Below, piece by piece: positions 1 to 8,049 of a stretch of DNA of 64,000 bases. The DNA comes from Ureibacillus sp. FSL W7-1570 (GTDB lineage Bacteria; Bacillota; Bacilli; Bacillales_A; Planococcaceae): NCBI RefSeq assembly GCF_038593265.1, contig NZ_CP151979.1, positions 2,122,001 to 2,186,000 of the forward strand, given 5' to 3'. A model generated the notes under the pieces. The model was given only the letters and a program-made list of their open reading frames with translations. It was not told where the DNA came from and did not search any database. A program made the translations under genes and the position numbers. Each line of letters starts with the position of its first letter. Positions within the stretch are counted from its first letter, which is position 1.

Positions 1-37
1 AAATGCCACCAACTGCACATAAAGGAGATTTGCCCTG

Positions 38-718
38 ATGATGCAAAAAAAGGAGAACAAATTAACAAAAACTAAATACCATTATGACAATCGAGAATAC
101 ATAATCCTGAACAAATGCCCTCACTGCAATTTGGATATTCATCCAACGGTCGAAAACACTTACCGGTTTGAAAATAAAAGTTTTCATATCCAAGTGTTAT
201 CGTTGACTTGCCCTTCCTGCAGAAACGATTATTTTGTCGTCAATAAATGCGAGGCATTGAGCAATGCCCAAAATCAATATTTATTTACGATTCCTGAATA
301 CACCTTTCGAAACGAATCCCTGATTCAAAACACATCAAAAAAATTTCAAAATTTATATACCCAATCCGTACATGCGGAATTGCACGGCAATCATGATATC
401 GCCTTTTTCGGTTATATCAAATCCCTTGAAGTTCTTGTAAAAGACATTGTAATCATTGAGCACCCGGATTCGGAAGATACGGTGCTGTTCAGCAGTCTCA
501 TCCACTGCTTGGAAAAATTCCATTCAACCAATATCCACTTATTCTCAAAAAAATTATTGGAAGTCTTAAAAAATGACTATCTACATTATCAAAAGGGACC
601 GGAATTCTCCTCATATACTGAACTCGTAAAAGATTGCATCGATTATTTTTTACTATATTTAGAGTTATTGCAAAAAACTTTTTCATTAAATGAAAAACGC
701 AAAGAAAAAGAAGCGTAA
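38..718 (+). CDS. Hypothetical protein with two CxxC motifs
   Basis: The 226-residue product is not recognised. Its N-terminal third has two cysteine pairs, CPHC near residue 27 and CPSC near residue 57, spaced like a zinc ribbon. The C-terminal part is predicted helical and recalls DUF4145-like domains, but that is only an impression. There is no signal peptide or membrane segment, so it is probably cytosolic. An AAAGGAG sits 11 bases before the first of two adjacent ATG codons. It lies 72 bp upstream of the polyketide synthase gene on the same strand, with no clear terminator between them, so co-transcription is possible. Confidence 0.7.
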   Translation: MMQKKENKLTKTKYHYDNREYIILNKCPHCNLDIHPTVENTYRFENKSFHIQVLSLTCPSCRNDYFVVNKCEALSNAQNQYLFTIPEYTFRNESLIQNTSKKFQNLYTQSVHAELHGNHDIAFFGYIKSLEVLVKDIVIIEHPDSEDTVLFSSLIHCLEKFHSTNIHLFSKKLLEVLKNDYLHYQKGPEFSSYTELVKDCIDYFLLYLELLQKTFSLNEKRKEKEA

Positions 719-790
719 AAAAGGCGCTTCATGATTTTGCATAACCGGTCAACCGCCTGGAAATGATAGATAAAAAAAGGAAGGTCACAA

Positions 791-1873
791 ATGCCTAAAA
801 TTGTTTCGGTCAGCACCCATAAACCACAATACACTCTCCATCAGCATGAAATTGAGCAGTTTACAAAGGCATTATTTCAAAATAAAATTCCCCGATTAGA
901 AAGGCTATTAAAAGTGTTTGAAAATGGGGAAATCAAGACCCGGCATTTTTGCGTGCCGTTGGAATGGCACAAAGTAGAACATACCTTTGAAGAACGGAAT
1001 GAATTATATATTCAAATTGCGGTGGAATATAGCGTGAAGGCGATTCAAAATTGCCTTCAGAATGAAATCTTTTTGAATCGGCCGATATCGACGGAAGAAA
1101 TTGACGCCATCTTTTTTGTATCCAGCACCGGCATTTCCACTCCCAGCATTGATGCACGCATCATGAACAAACTGAAATTTTCCGACCGGATCAAACGGTT
1201 GCCGATTTGGGGGCTCGGCTGTGTGGGAGGCGCATCCGGCATCAGTAGGGCATTTGATTATTGCCTTGCCCATCCCAAAGAAAAAGTGCTCGTTGTCTGC
1301 GTCGAATTATGCAGCCTCACCTTTCAGCGCAACGATTATTCAAAAAGCAACCTGGTCGGAGCTTCCCTTTTCGCGGACGGTACCGCTTGCGCTTTGGTCT
1401 GCGGCGATGAAGCGGAAGTGGAAACCCGGAAACAGATCCCCTATATTCTGCGAACGGCTTCAAAATGGATGCCCGATTCAGAAAATGTAATGGGATGGGA
1501 TATAAAAAATGATGGTTTTCATGTCATCTTTTCAAAAGATATCCCGACAATTATTTCAAATTGGCTTGGGCCGTTTATTCAATCATTTTTCAACGAAGCA
1601 GGCGTTTCATTAAAAGATCTGGAACATTTCATCGCTCATCCCGGAGGAAAGAAAGTGCTGCTTGCCTATCAGGATGCGCTTCAACTGAGCGAAAACCATA
1701 CCGCCCTTTCCAAAAAAGTTCTGCAAGAAAACGGCAATATGTCTTCACCGACCGTATTATACGTTTTGGATGAATATATGAAAATTGCGGGTAAAGCCGG
1801 GGCATACGGTTTACTGGTCGCTCTGGGACCCGGATTTAGCGGGGAAGCCGTACTGCTCCAATGGAGGGATTAA
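791..1873 (+). CDS. bpsA: Type III polyketide synthase (chalcone synthase-like, BpsA/BcsA)
   Basis: This 360-residue protein matches the chalcone/stilbene synthase superfamily in length and motifs. The nucleophile is Cys144 in GLGCVGG, with His283 in AHPGG and Asn316 in GNMSSPT completing the Cys-His-Asn triad. Bacillus members condense long-chain acyl-CoA with malonyl-CoA to give alkylpyrones; that activity is inferred from the family. An AAGGAAGG ribosome site precedes the ATG. The next gene, an isoprenylcysteine-methyltransferase-like protein, begins 2 bp after the stop. This is the BpsA-BpsB arrangement known from B. subtilis, where the partner O-methylates the pyrone. Confidence 0.93.
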   Translation: MPKIVSVSTHKPQYTLHQHEIEQFTKALFQNKIPRLERLLKVFENGEIKTRHFCVPLEWHKVEHTFEERNELYIQIAVEYSVKAIQNCLQNEIFLNRPISTEEIDAIFFVSSTGISTPSIDARIMNKLKFSDRIKRLPIWGLGCVGGASGISRAFDYCLAHPKEKVLVVCVELCSLTFQRNDYSKSNLVGASLFADGTACALVCGDEAEVETRKQIPYILRTASKWMPDSENVMGWDIKNDGFHVIFSKDIPTIISNWLGPFIQSFFNEAGVSLKDLEHFIAHPGGKKVLLAYQDALQLSENHTALSKKVLQENGNMSSPTVLYVLDEYMKIAGKAGAYGLLVALGPGFSGEAVLLQWRD

Positions 1874-1874
1874 G

Positions 1875-2423
1875 TTGCAGATTTTTATTTTTACCATCTC
1901 CTTCGTCATTTTGCAAAGAATCAGCGAATTGATTATCGCAAAACGGAATGAAAAACAAATGCGGAAACTTGGTGCATACGAAGTGGGAGCTTCCCATTAT
2001 CCGTTCATGATCTTGCTCCATGCCGGTTTCTTTATCAGTCTCATAGTGGAAGTCATTGTATTTGAACGATCAATATCCCCTTTTTTTGGCTATCTATTGT
2101 TCCTCTTCTTACTGGTGCAATCTTTGAGAGTTTGGTGTTTATCATCACTAGGGATGTTTTGGAATACAAAAATCATTGTCCTGCCCGGGGCCAAAACCGT
2201 TAAAACGGGACCATATGCATTTTTCAAACACCCGAATTACCTGGTCGTATGTTGTGAAATCATTCTATTGCCGATGATGTTCCAAGCCTACTTCACAGCC
2301 ATTGTGTTCACCGTTCTCAACTTGATCATGTTATCCATACGTATACCGATTGAAAATAAAGCATTAATAGAAGCGACCAATGGTGAATATACCTATAACA
2401 AAAAAATTCAGCATCCCAGCTGA
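1875..2423 (+). CDS. bpsB: Isoprenylcysteine carboxyl methyltransferase-family protein (YpbQ/BpsB)
   Basis: A 182-residue integral membrane protein with about five hydrophobic segments and the ICMT-type C-terminal signature GPYAFFKHPNY followed by a conserved IPIENKAL stretch. In Bacillus the partner of the type III polyketide synthase is a membrane methyltransferase that makes pyrone methyl ethers. The TTG start at 1875 is chosen because GGAGGG at 1863-1868, inside the end of bpsA, is well placed. A longer reading from 1785 would overlap bpsA by about 90 bp without any ribosome site. The two genes are almost certainly translationally coupled. Confidence 0.88.
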   Translation: MQIFIFTISFVILQRISELIIAKRNEKQMRKLGAYEVGASHYPFMILLHAGFFISLIVEVIVFERSISPFFGYLLFLFLLVQSLRVWCLSSLGMFWNTKIIVLPGAKTVKTGPYAFFKHPNYLVVCCEIILLPMMFQAYFTAIVFTVLNLIMLSIRIPIENKALIEATNGEYTYNKKIQHPS

Positions 2424-2430
2424 ATTTTTT
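2404..2430 (+). terminator. Intrinsic terminator of the bpsA-bpsB operon
   Basis: Arms AAATTCAGC and GCTGAATTT enclose a 6-base loop, followed by a run of T. The stop codon of bpsB lies inside the right arm. Confidence 0.8.
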
Positions 2431-2672
2431 CCTTTTTCAACAACATAAATTTTTTGGGTGTAAACATAATAATAAAAAATGATAGTTATTTATCAATTTA
2501 TAAAAACAAATAACAAAATAATATTAGAAATTAAAATAGATAAAGCGTATAATTCAATTAATGGAAAAAATAAAGTTCAAAAAAACTCAACAATTTCGCA
2601 ATATAATTGGCATAATTTTATAAATTTTCAAAAAACGATATGCTTTTCTTTTTTATAAAAAGGTGATAAAAA

Positions 2673-2688
2673 AGGAAAACGTTTTCAT
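2673..2688. promoter_or_regulatory. Candidate catabolite-responsive element (cre) upstream of yjlC-ndh
   Basis: AGGAAAACGTTTTCAT fits the CcpA-site consensus WTGNNARCGNWWWCAW with one mismatch and contains the perfect palindrome GAAAACGTTTTC. It lies about 45-60 bp upstream of the candidate -35 box in the 443-bp, very AT-rich gap between bpsB and yjlC. At that position it would more likely activate or modulate than block. Sequence match only. Confidence 0.45.
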
Positions 2689-2731
2689 TTCTTTTTGTTG
2701 AAGACAATATTGCCCTCTGTAAAAACAGCAC

Positions 2732-2759
2732 TTGATTTAACGGATTTTTGTATTATATT
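2732..2759 (+). promoter_or_regulatory. Candidate sigma-A promoter of yjlC-ndh
   Basis: TTGATT (2732-2737), a 16-bp spacer and TATATT (2754-2759). It places the transcript start near 2766, about 100 bp before the yjlC start and just ahead of the Rex-like operator. Confidence 0.5.
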
Positions 2760-2775
2760 TAAACTGTAGTAAACT

Positions 2776-2793
2776 TTGTTAAATGTTTCACAT
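2776..2793. promoter_or_regulatory. Candidate Rex operator in the yjlC-ndh leader
   Basis: TTGTTAAATGTTTCACAT matches the redox-sensor Rex operator TTGTGAA-N4-TTCACAA at all but two fixed positions. It sits about 10 bp downstream of the predicted transcript start, a normal place for repression. Rex is known to control yjlC-ndh in B. subtilis, so the site and the operon agree. Rex itself is not in this window. Confidence 0.6.
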
Positions 2794-2866
2794 AGTTTCA
2801 TGTTGAGTTTTTTCTTCCCAAATGTTGTTTTTAGATGGGCACAAAGATAAGTAAAGGAGAATGGGT

Positions 2867-3289
2867 ATGTCAGAAGAATTAGTGAATCAAGTTGAGTCCG
2901 CTGTAAACAAGGAAAAGCAAGATTTACTCGATCAGTTATTAAAACCTGAAGTGCAAGAGTCCTTGACATATTTAGTAGAACAACTCCCAAAGCTGGCTGA
3001 ATTGGTGGGACTTCTTACAAAAGCTTACGATTTTGCGCAACAAGTGGCGACAGATGAAGTGTTAAAAAGCGATACAGTGAACGCAATCAAAGAAGTTTCC
3101 GAACCTGTTGTCGGCACAGTCAAAAACTTGGCACAGACTGCCATTGAAGCCAAAGATCGTGCTGATGAATCCAGTGAATCAATCGGCTTGTTCGGCGTGT
3201 TAAAACTGTTAAAAAATCCGGAAGTTCAAAAACTTTTACGCTTTGCGAACGCCTTCTTGGAAGTTTCAGCTGAACGTAAAAATCAATAA
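2867..3289 (+). CDS. yjlC: DUF1641 protein YjlC
   Basis: A small acidic helical protein of the DUF1641 family, which sits directly upstream of type II NADH dehydrogenase genes in bacilli. No catalytic motif or membrane segment is visible, and its role, perhaps support of NDH-2, is unproven. The ATG at 2867 is preferred (140 residues) because AAAGGAG at 2853-2859 is 7 bases away. An earlier in-frame ATG at 2861 lies almost on top of the ribosome site. It is followed 37 bp later by ndh and both should form one transcript under the Rex-like operator. Confidence 0.85.
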   Translation: MSEELVNQVESAVNKEKQDLLDQLLKPEVQESLTYLVEQLPKLAELVGLLTKAYDFAQQVATDEVLKSDTVNAIKEVSEPVVGTVKNLAQTAIEAKDRADESSESIGLFGVLKLLKNPEVQKLLRFANAFLEVSAERKNQ

Positions 3290-3326
3290 TGGTTGTCATT
3301 TAATAAAGTAAGGACGGAGGAATAAT

Positions 3327-4511
3327 ATGTCAAAACACATCGTCATCTTAGGTGCTGGCTATGGTGGTTTATTAACTGCCTTAACTTTACGTAAATATGC
3401 AAATGAAGATGAAGCAAAAATAACAGTTGTCAATAAATATCCCGATCATCAATTAATTACTGAATTGCATCGCCTAGCCGGAGGAACAATTTCAGAAAAA
3501 GCGATCTCCTTTCCATTAAAAAAATTATTTAAAGGCAAAAATATTGAAACAGTAATCCAAGAAGTAAAATCCTTTAATGTTGAAAATAAAGAAGTATTCT
3601 TGGCAAACGGTTCTGTTTTATCCTATGACTACTTAGTTGTGGCACTTGGCAGCCAAACCGGTTTCTTCGGCATTCCAGGCTTGGAAGAAAATTCAATGGT
3701 ATTGAAATCCGTTGATGACGCCAAAAAAATCTATAATCATATTGAAAACAAAATTGCGTCTTATGCGAAAACAAAAGACGAAGCGGATGCAACCATCGTC
3801 ATTGGCGGCGGCGGTCTAACAGGTGTGGAACTTGTCGGTGAAATCGTCGATAACGCTCCAAACATTTGCGCTAAATACGCCGTAGACCCTGGCGAATTAA
3901 AAATCAAATTGATTGAAGCAGGTCCAAAAATTTTGCCGGTATTGCCTGATGAACTCATTGAACGTGCAACAAAATCTTTGGAAGCCCGCGGCGTTGAATT
4001 CTTGACAGGTCTTCCTGTAACAGGCGTGGAAGGCAATGTGATTTCATTAAAAGACGGCTCAACTATCACAGCCAATACGTTTGTATGGACAGGCGGTGTA
4101 GCAGCTCTGCCAATCGTACAAGAATCCGGCCTTGAATGCGACCGCGGTAAAGCCATCATTGACGAATACTTACGCTCCAAATCCCATCCGGATGTATTCG
4201 TGGTTGGTGACGCTTCCGTTGCGCTTCCTGAAGGAGGAGGCCGTCCATTATATGCCCCTACTGCCCAAAACGCATGGCAAATGGGTGAATTTGCAGGTTA
4301 CAACATTTATGCCACAATTAAAGGGCAAAAATTAAAAGAGTTCAGCCCAGTGAACTCCGGTACCCTTGCAAGCCTTGGACGCAAAGACGGCGTAGCGACA
4401 GTCGGCAGCAACAATATTTTATTAAAAGGTCTGCCAGCTTCATTAATGAAAGAAGCAAGCCACGTACGCTACCTATCACATATCAAAGCATTATACGGTT
4501 TGGCTTATTAA
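3327..4511 (+). CDS. ndh: Type II NADH dehydrogenase (NDH-2)
   Basis: This 394-residue flavoprotein oxidises NADH and reduces menaquinone at the inner face of the membrane without pumping protons. The N-terminal FAD-binding motif is GAGYGG (about residues 9-14). A second dinucleotide motif, GGGGLTGVELVGE, lies near residues 160-172, and a C-terminal FAD contact VVGDAS near 295. Length is typical. GGAGG precedes the ATG by 7 bases. With yjlC upstream it forms the respiratory operon whose leader carries cre-like and Rex-like sites, consistent with control by NADH/NAD ratio. Confidence 0.95.
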   Translation: MSKHIVILGAGYGGLLTALTLRKYANEDEAKITVVNKYPDHQLITELHRLAGGTISEKAISFPLKKLFKGKNIETVIQEVKSFNVENKEVFLANGSVLSYDYLVVALGSQTGFFGIPGLEENSMVLKSVDDAKKIYNHIENKIASYAKTKDEADATIVIGGGGLTGVELVGEIVDNAPNICAKYAVDPGELKIKLIEAGPKILPVLPDELIERATKSLEARGVEFLTGLPVTGVEGNVISLKDGSTITANTFVWTGGVAALPIVQESGLECDRGKAIIDEYLRSKSHPDVFVVGDASVALPEGGGRPLYAPTAQNAWQMGEFAGYNIYATIKGQKLKEFSPVNSGTLASLGRKDGVATVGSNNILLKGLPASLMKEASHVRYLSHIKALYGLAY

Positions 4512-4518
4512 TAAATAT

Positions 4519-4547
4519 GAAAAGTGCGGCGCAATGCCGCACTTTTC
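4519..4547. terminator. Bidirectional terminator between ndh and the MFS gene
   Basis: A perfect 12-bp stem (GAAAAGTGCGGC / GCCGCACTTTTC) with a 5-base loop lies between convergent genes. The right arm touches the stop codon of the minus-strand MFS gene. Confidence 0.85.
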
Positions 4548-5778
4548 ATTTCTCTTCTTTTGGTTTTCCTGCCTCCACCAACACTTTATTGCCCACTAAA
4601 AAGAAGCTGATCATCAGCATGGCAATGCCCGTACCAATTAATAACAATTCGATGTCAATCAAATCGCTTATCGGCCCGAATATAAGCATTCCCAATGGCA
4701 TCATGGATGTTGAAATCATCGAAAACACGCCGAATATCCTTCCCAAGTAATCCCCCTCCACTTTTTCCTGCAACAATACAGTCGTAGGTGTATTAAACAG
4801 GGGCATTCCTACACCGGCTATTCCCATAATACATAAATAAATCCAGAAGTTTGGCACAATCCCTAACAATAAAGTACAAACCGCAAGAAAAATGCTCGAT
4901 AATGCCATGGTATGCATTCTGTTTTTAAATCCGCCCCATACGGCAATGACCGCTCCCCCAATCATCATGCCGACAGAAAATGCAATTTCGATTGCCGAAA
5001 GCCGCCAAACGTCTCCCCCAAAGGTGCGGGTTACTTGCAGTGGCGTAAGGAAGGAAACCGGCGCCGCCAAAACGAAAAAGATTGCAAAGAAACTGAACAA
5101 AGTTTTTAAAAAGGCATGGTTTTTAATATAGGATAATCCTTTTTTAAAGTCATCAAAATATCCAACTTTCCCTTGTTCCAAAGCTTTTTCATGCGGCGGG
5201 ATCCGCAAAAAGAACAATAATGTTGCCACCGCAATCGCAGCGGTTACCACATCAATGAAAAACAACATTTCCAATGTGGTGATCGAAAGCAATGCCGCGC
5301 TGATCATTGGGGAAACCAACATGACAAATGCCTGGATACTTCCATTAATTCCGTTCACTTTTGTCAACTGTTTTTCCGGTACAATTTGCGGCAATATGGC
5401 GCCTACTGCCGGCGTTTGGATACCCGTGCCAATCGAACGGATGATATACATCAGAAAAAGCATCCAAAGAGACTTATAACCGCTCAGGAAGAAAATGGCC
5501 AGGATAAGTGTGGCAAGGGCAATCGCCGAATCGGACAGGATAATTAAGATTTTCCTGTTATACCGATCCGCCCACACCCCTGCAAAAGGCGATAATAAAA
5601 AGGTGGGAACAAATCCGCAAAGAATCCCAATCGTCATCATGACTCCCGACTGGGTCGTCAAAGTGATATACCACATGATGGCGTACTGGACAATGGAAGA
5701 GCCAAAAAGCGATATCGTTTGGCTCGCCAGAAAAATGCTGATATTTCGTTTCCAATTCATATACTGGTTTACTGTCAC
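4546..5778 (-). CDS. MFS transporter
   Basis: A major-facilitator protein of about 410 residues with some 12 hydrophobic segments. The N-terminal pattern ISLFGSSIVQYA and the loop ADRYNRKI after the second helix are typical of the multidrug/EntS-like MFS branch, so an exporter is likely but the substrate is unknown. The GTG at 5778 is chosen because AAAGGGG lies 9 bases upstream. Other in-frame starts exist at 5826 and at the ATG 5760. It is divergent from the Fsr-like MFS gene, with about 170 bp between them. Confidence 0.85.
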   Translation of the reverse strand: MTVNQYMNWKRNISIFLASQTISLFGSSIVQYAIMWYITLTTQSGVMMTIGILCGFVPTFLLSPFAGVWADRYNRKILIILSDSAIALATLILAIFFLSGYKSLWMLFLMYIIRSIGTGIQTPAVGAILPQIVPEKQLTKVNGINGSIQAFVMLVSPMISAALLSITTLEMLFFIDVVTAAIAVATLLFFLRIPPHEKALEQGKVGYFDDFKKGLSYIKNHAFLKTLFSFFAIFFVLAAPVSFLTPLQVTRTFGGDVWRLSAIEIAFSVGMMIGGAVIAVWGGFKNRMHTMALSSIFLAVCTLLLGIVPNFWIYLCIMGIAGVGMPLFNTPTTVLLQEKVEGDYLGRIFGVFSMISTSMMPLGMLIFGPISDLIDIELLLIGTGIAMLMISFFLVGNKVLVEAGKPKEEK

Positions 5779-5951
5779 AAGTATGTACCCCTTTGTTTGA
5801 TTTGTTTTACTAAAGTATTCCATCACCCGGTATAATTTTCTTCAAAACAGCGCAAAATCGCTGGGAAGCAAGCAAATAGTTCACATTTGAACGGACTTTT
5901 ATATAAAATGGAAATTAACGGATTTGAAATTTGATAGAAGGTGTGACTACA

Positions 5952-7154
5952 TTGGCGGAAAAAAATGCTCAAGCACCCATTTATCCGATTATGATTGCCA
6001 TCGCATTTGGACATTTGATCAATGATACGGTTCAAAATATAGCGCCGGCCATGTTCCCTTATCTTTCAAGAGACTTAGGTTTTACTTTTACACAGTTGGG
6101 GCTTATAACGTTCATTTTGAATATGGTTTCTTCAACCCTTCAACCAATCGTCGGCTTCATCAGCGATAAAAAGCCGATGCCTTACGCTTTGCCGATCGGA
6201 ATGATAAGTGTCTTCATCGGTTTATGCATGTTCGCGTTCGCAGGTCAATATTACATCATCTTAATTGCGGCCATCTTTTTAGGATTTGGTTCCGCCATTT
6301 TCCATCCGGAAGGGTCCCGGGTTTCCTTTATGTCTGCTGGAAACAAACGGGGACTTTCCCAATCCATTTACCAGGTGGGCGGCAATTCGGGACAAGCCAT
6401 TGCCCCTTTGATCGGCGCCTTTATTCTGGATGCTTTGGGGCAGCGGGGAGCGGCTGTACTCCTTCTTCTCGTAGCCATCGGTATACTTCTATTATTCAAC
6501 ATTTCAAAATGGTATGCACGCCAATTGCGCGCGGAAAAGTTGAATAAAAAGAAAAAGAAAATTCTGGTCTCTTCCCTGCCGCCTTTAACGAAAAAGCAGG
6601 TGGGAATTGCTCTGTTATTGCTCTTTACCATCATTTTTGCCCGTTCTTTTTACACAACAAATATCCAAAATTACTATGTGTTCTATTTAATAGACCACTA
6701 TCATTTAACTACCCGTATCGGACAAATCTTCATCTTCATTTTTATGGCTTTTGGCGTCGTCGGGACATTTTTTGGGGGATCCCTTTCCGATCGCATCGGC
6801 CGAAAAAATGTGATTCTACTTTCAGTGGTCGTGCCGATTCCTTTATGTTTGCTGCTTCCGTACATGCCCCTTTGGCTTGTTCCCGTTTTTCTCATTGTCA
6901 TCGGCACGCTGATTATGATCAGCTTCTCTGTTACGGTCGTTTATGCACAAGAACTCGTTCCATCGAAAATCGGAACAATGGCGGGGCTGACAACCGGATT
7001 CGCCTTTGGAATGGGCGCAATCGGTTCTGTTGCGATTGGCTGGCTTCTTGATACGATTGGAATCAACTTGACAATGAAAATTATTTCCCTCTTGCCGGCC
7101 ATTCTTTTGGTTGCATTTTTCCTTCCAAAAGACCAGGTGGAAAAGGAAGGATGA
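5952..7154 (+). CDS. MFS transporter of the fosmidomycin-resistance (Fsr) family
   Basis: Twelve-helix MFS protein of 400 residues. The opening FGHLINDT and the stretch FLGFGSAIFHPEGSR are hallmarks of the Fsr branch. Characterised members confer fosmidomycin tolerance; the natural substrate here is unknown. A basic cytoplasmic loop rich in lysine lies near residues 195-215, between the two six-helix halves. The TTG at 5952 is preferred because AAGGTG lies 9-14 bases before it. A TTG at 5931 would lack a ribosome site. No operon partner: the next gene is convergent. Confidence 0.87.
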   Translation: MAEKNAQAPIYPIMIAIAFGHLINDTVQNIAPAMFPYLSRDLGFTFTQLGLITFILNMVSSTLQPIVGFISDKKPMPYALPIGMISVFIGLCMFAFAGQYYIILIAAIFLGFGSAIFHPEGSRVSFMSAGNKRGLSQSIYQVGGNSGQAIAPLIGAFILDALGQRGAAVLLLLVAIGILLLFNISKWYARQLRAEKLNKKKKKILVSSLPPLTKKQVGIALLLLFTIIFARSFYTTNIQNYYVFYLIDHYHLTTRIGQIFIFIFMAFGVVGTFFGGSLSDRIGRKNVILLSVVVPIPLCLLLPYMPLWLVPVFLIVIGTLIMISFSVTVVYAQELVPSKIGTMAGLTTGFAFGMGAIGSVAIGWLLDTIGINLTMKIISLLPAILLVAFFLPKDQVEKEG

Positions 7155-7211
7155 AAAACGGTGAGCGACATTCGCTTTCAAGACAAAAGCAAGCTCCTTG
7201 TTCCAATCAAA

Positions 7212-7237
7212 AAGGATGGGCACTCGTTCCCATCCTT
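7212..7237. terminator. Bidirectional terminator between the Fsr-like MFS and dedA
   Basis: AAGGATGGG / CCCATCCTT with an 8-base loop, followed on the plus strand by ATTTTTTC. It overlaps the dedA stop codon. Confidence 0.8.
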
Positions 7238-7850
7238 ATTTTTTCAATAACTGCTTTTTTCTGATGAACCAGAAGACAAATAAAAGAAAGGCAATGGCAA
7301 TCACAACATAGGCGATATTTGAATAAACATCCATCACTTCAACAATTTTCGTCCAATTGTCGCCAACTGCGGCACCCACATGGACCAGCACCGTGTTCCA
7401 AATCAATGTACCTAATGTCGTCAGCAATAGGAACAGCCAGAATTTCATGTTGCTCATCCCAGCCGGAATGGAGATTAAACTGCGGATGACCGGCACAAAC
7501 CGGCCGAAAAAGACTGTCCAAAAACCGTAATGGTCAAACCATGCATCCGCTTTATAAACATCATTTCTTGTTAATCTTAGAATGCGCCCGTATTTATCAA
7601 CGATTTTGACAAGACGCTCTACATCCAATAGCAAACCGATACCGTATAAAATAATCCCCCCCGCTACCGACCCGAGGGTTGAAGCGATAATGACTCCAGT
7701 CACCGTCAAATCCGTAAAAGTGGTCATAAAGCCGCCAAAGGTTAAAATGACTTCTGATGGTATTGGAGGAAACAAGTTTTCCAACATAATTAAAAAGAAG
7801 ACGCCTATATATCCAAAATCCTCCATGATTCCCTGAATCCATGTTTCCAT
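7236..7850 (-). CDS. DedA/SNARE-associated (VTT-domain) membrane protein
   Basis: A 204-residue membrane protein with the DedA signatures ENLFPPIPSE (about residues 24-33), where the glutamate and prolines are conserved, and FFGRFVPVIRSLISIPAG (about 113-130). Family members include undecaprenyl-phosphate or phospholipid translocases such as UptA; which lipid is moved here is not evident. Four to five hydrophobic segments are visible, with a basic C-terminus RKKQLLKK. AAGGGGAAG precedes the ATG. Monocistronic, convergent with the MFS gene. Confidence 0.88.
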   Translation of the reverse strand: METWIQGIMEDFGYIGVFFLIMLENLFPPIPSEVILTFGGFMTTFTDLTVTGVIIASTLGSVAGGIILYGIGLLLDVERLVKIVDKYGRILRLTRNDVYKADAWFDHYGFWTVFFGRFVPVIRSLISIPAGMSNMKFWLFLLLTTLGTLIWNTVLVHVGAAVGDNWTKIVEVMDVYSNIAYVVIAIAFLLFVFWFIRKKQLLKK

Positions 7851-8049
7851 TTTTTCTTCCCCTTGTTCTCTTCATTCTTGATTTTTACATTAACTCTTTC
7901 ATTATGAAGCTCTTCTTTCACTTAGTCAAACCTATCATAATAAGACTCCTGTTCTTTCCCATAAGTTTCACACTACCGTTAAAATGATTATTGTAAAATT
8001 AAGTAAAGTGGAAGATTCTCAAAATATCTTATGAAAAGGGGATTAAATT

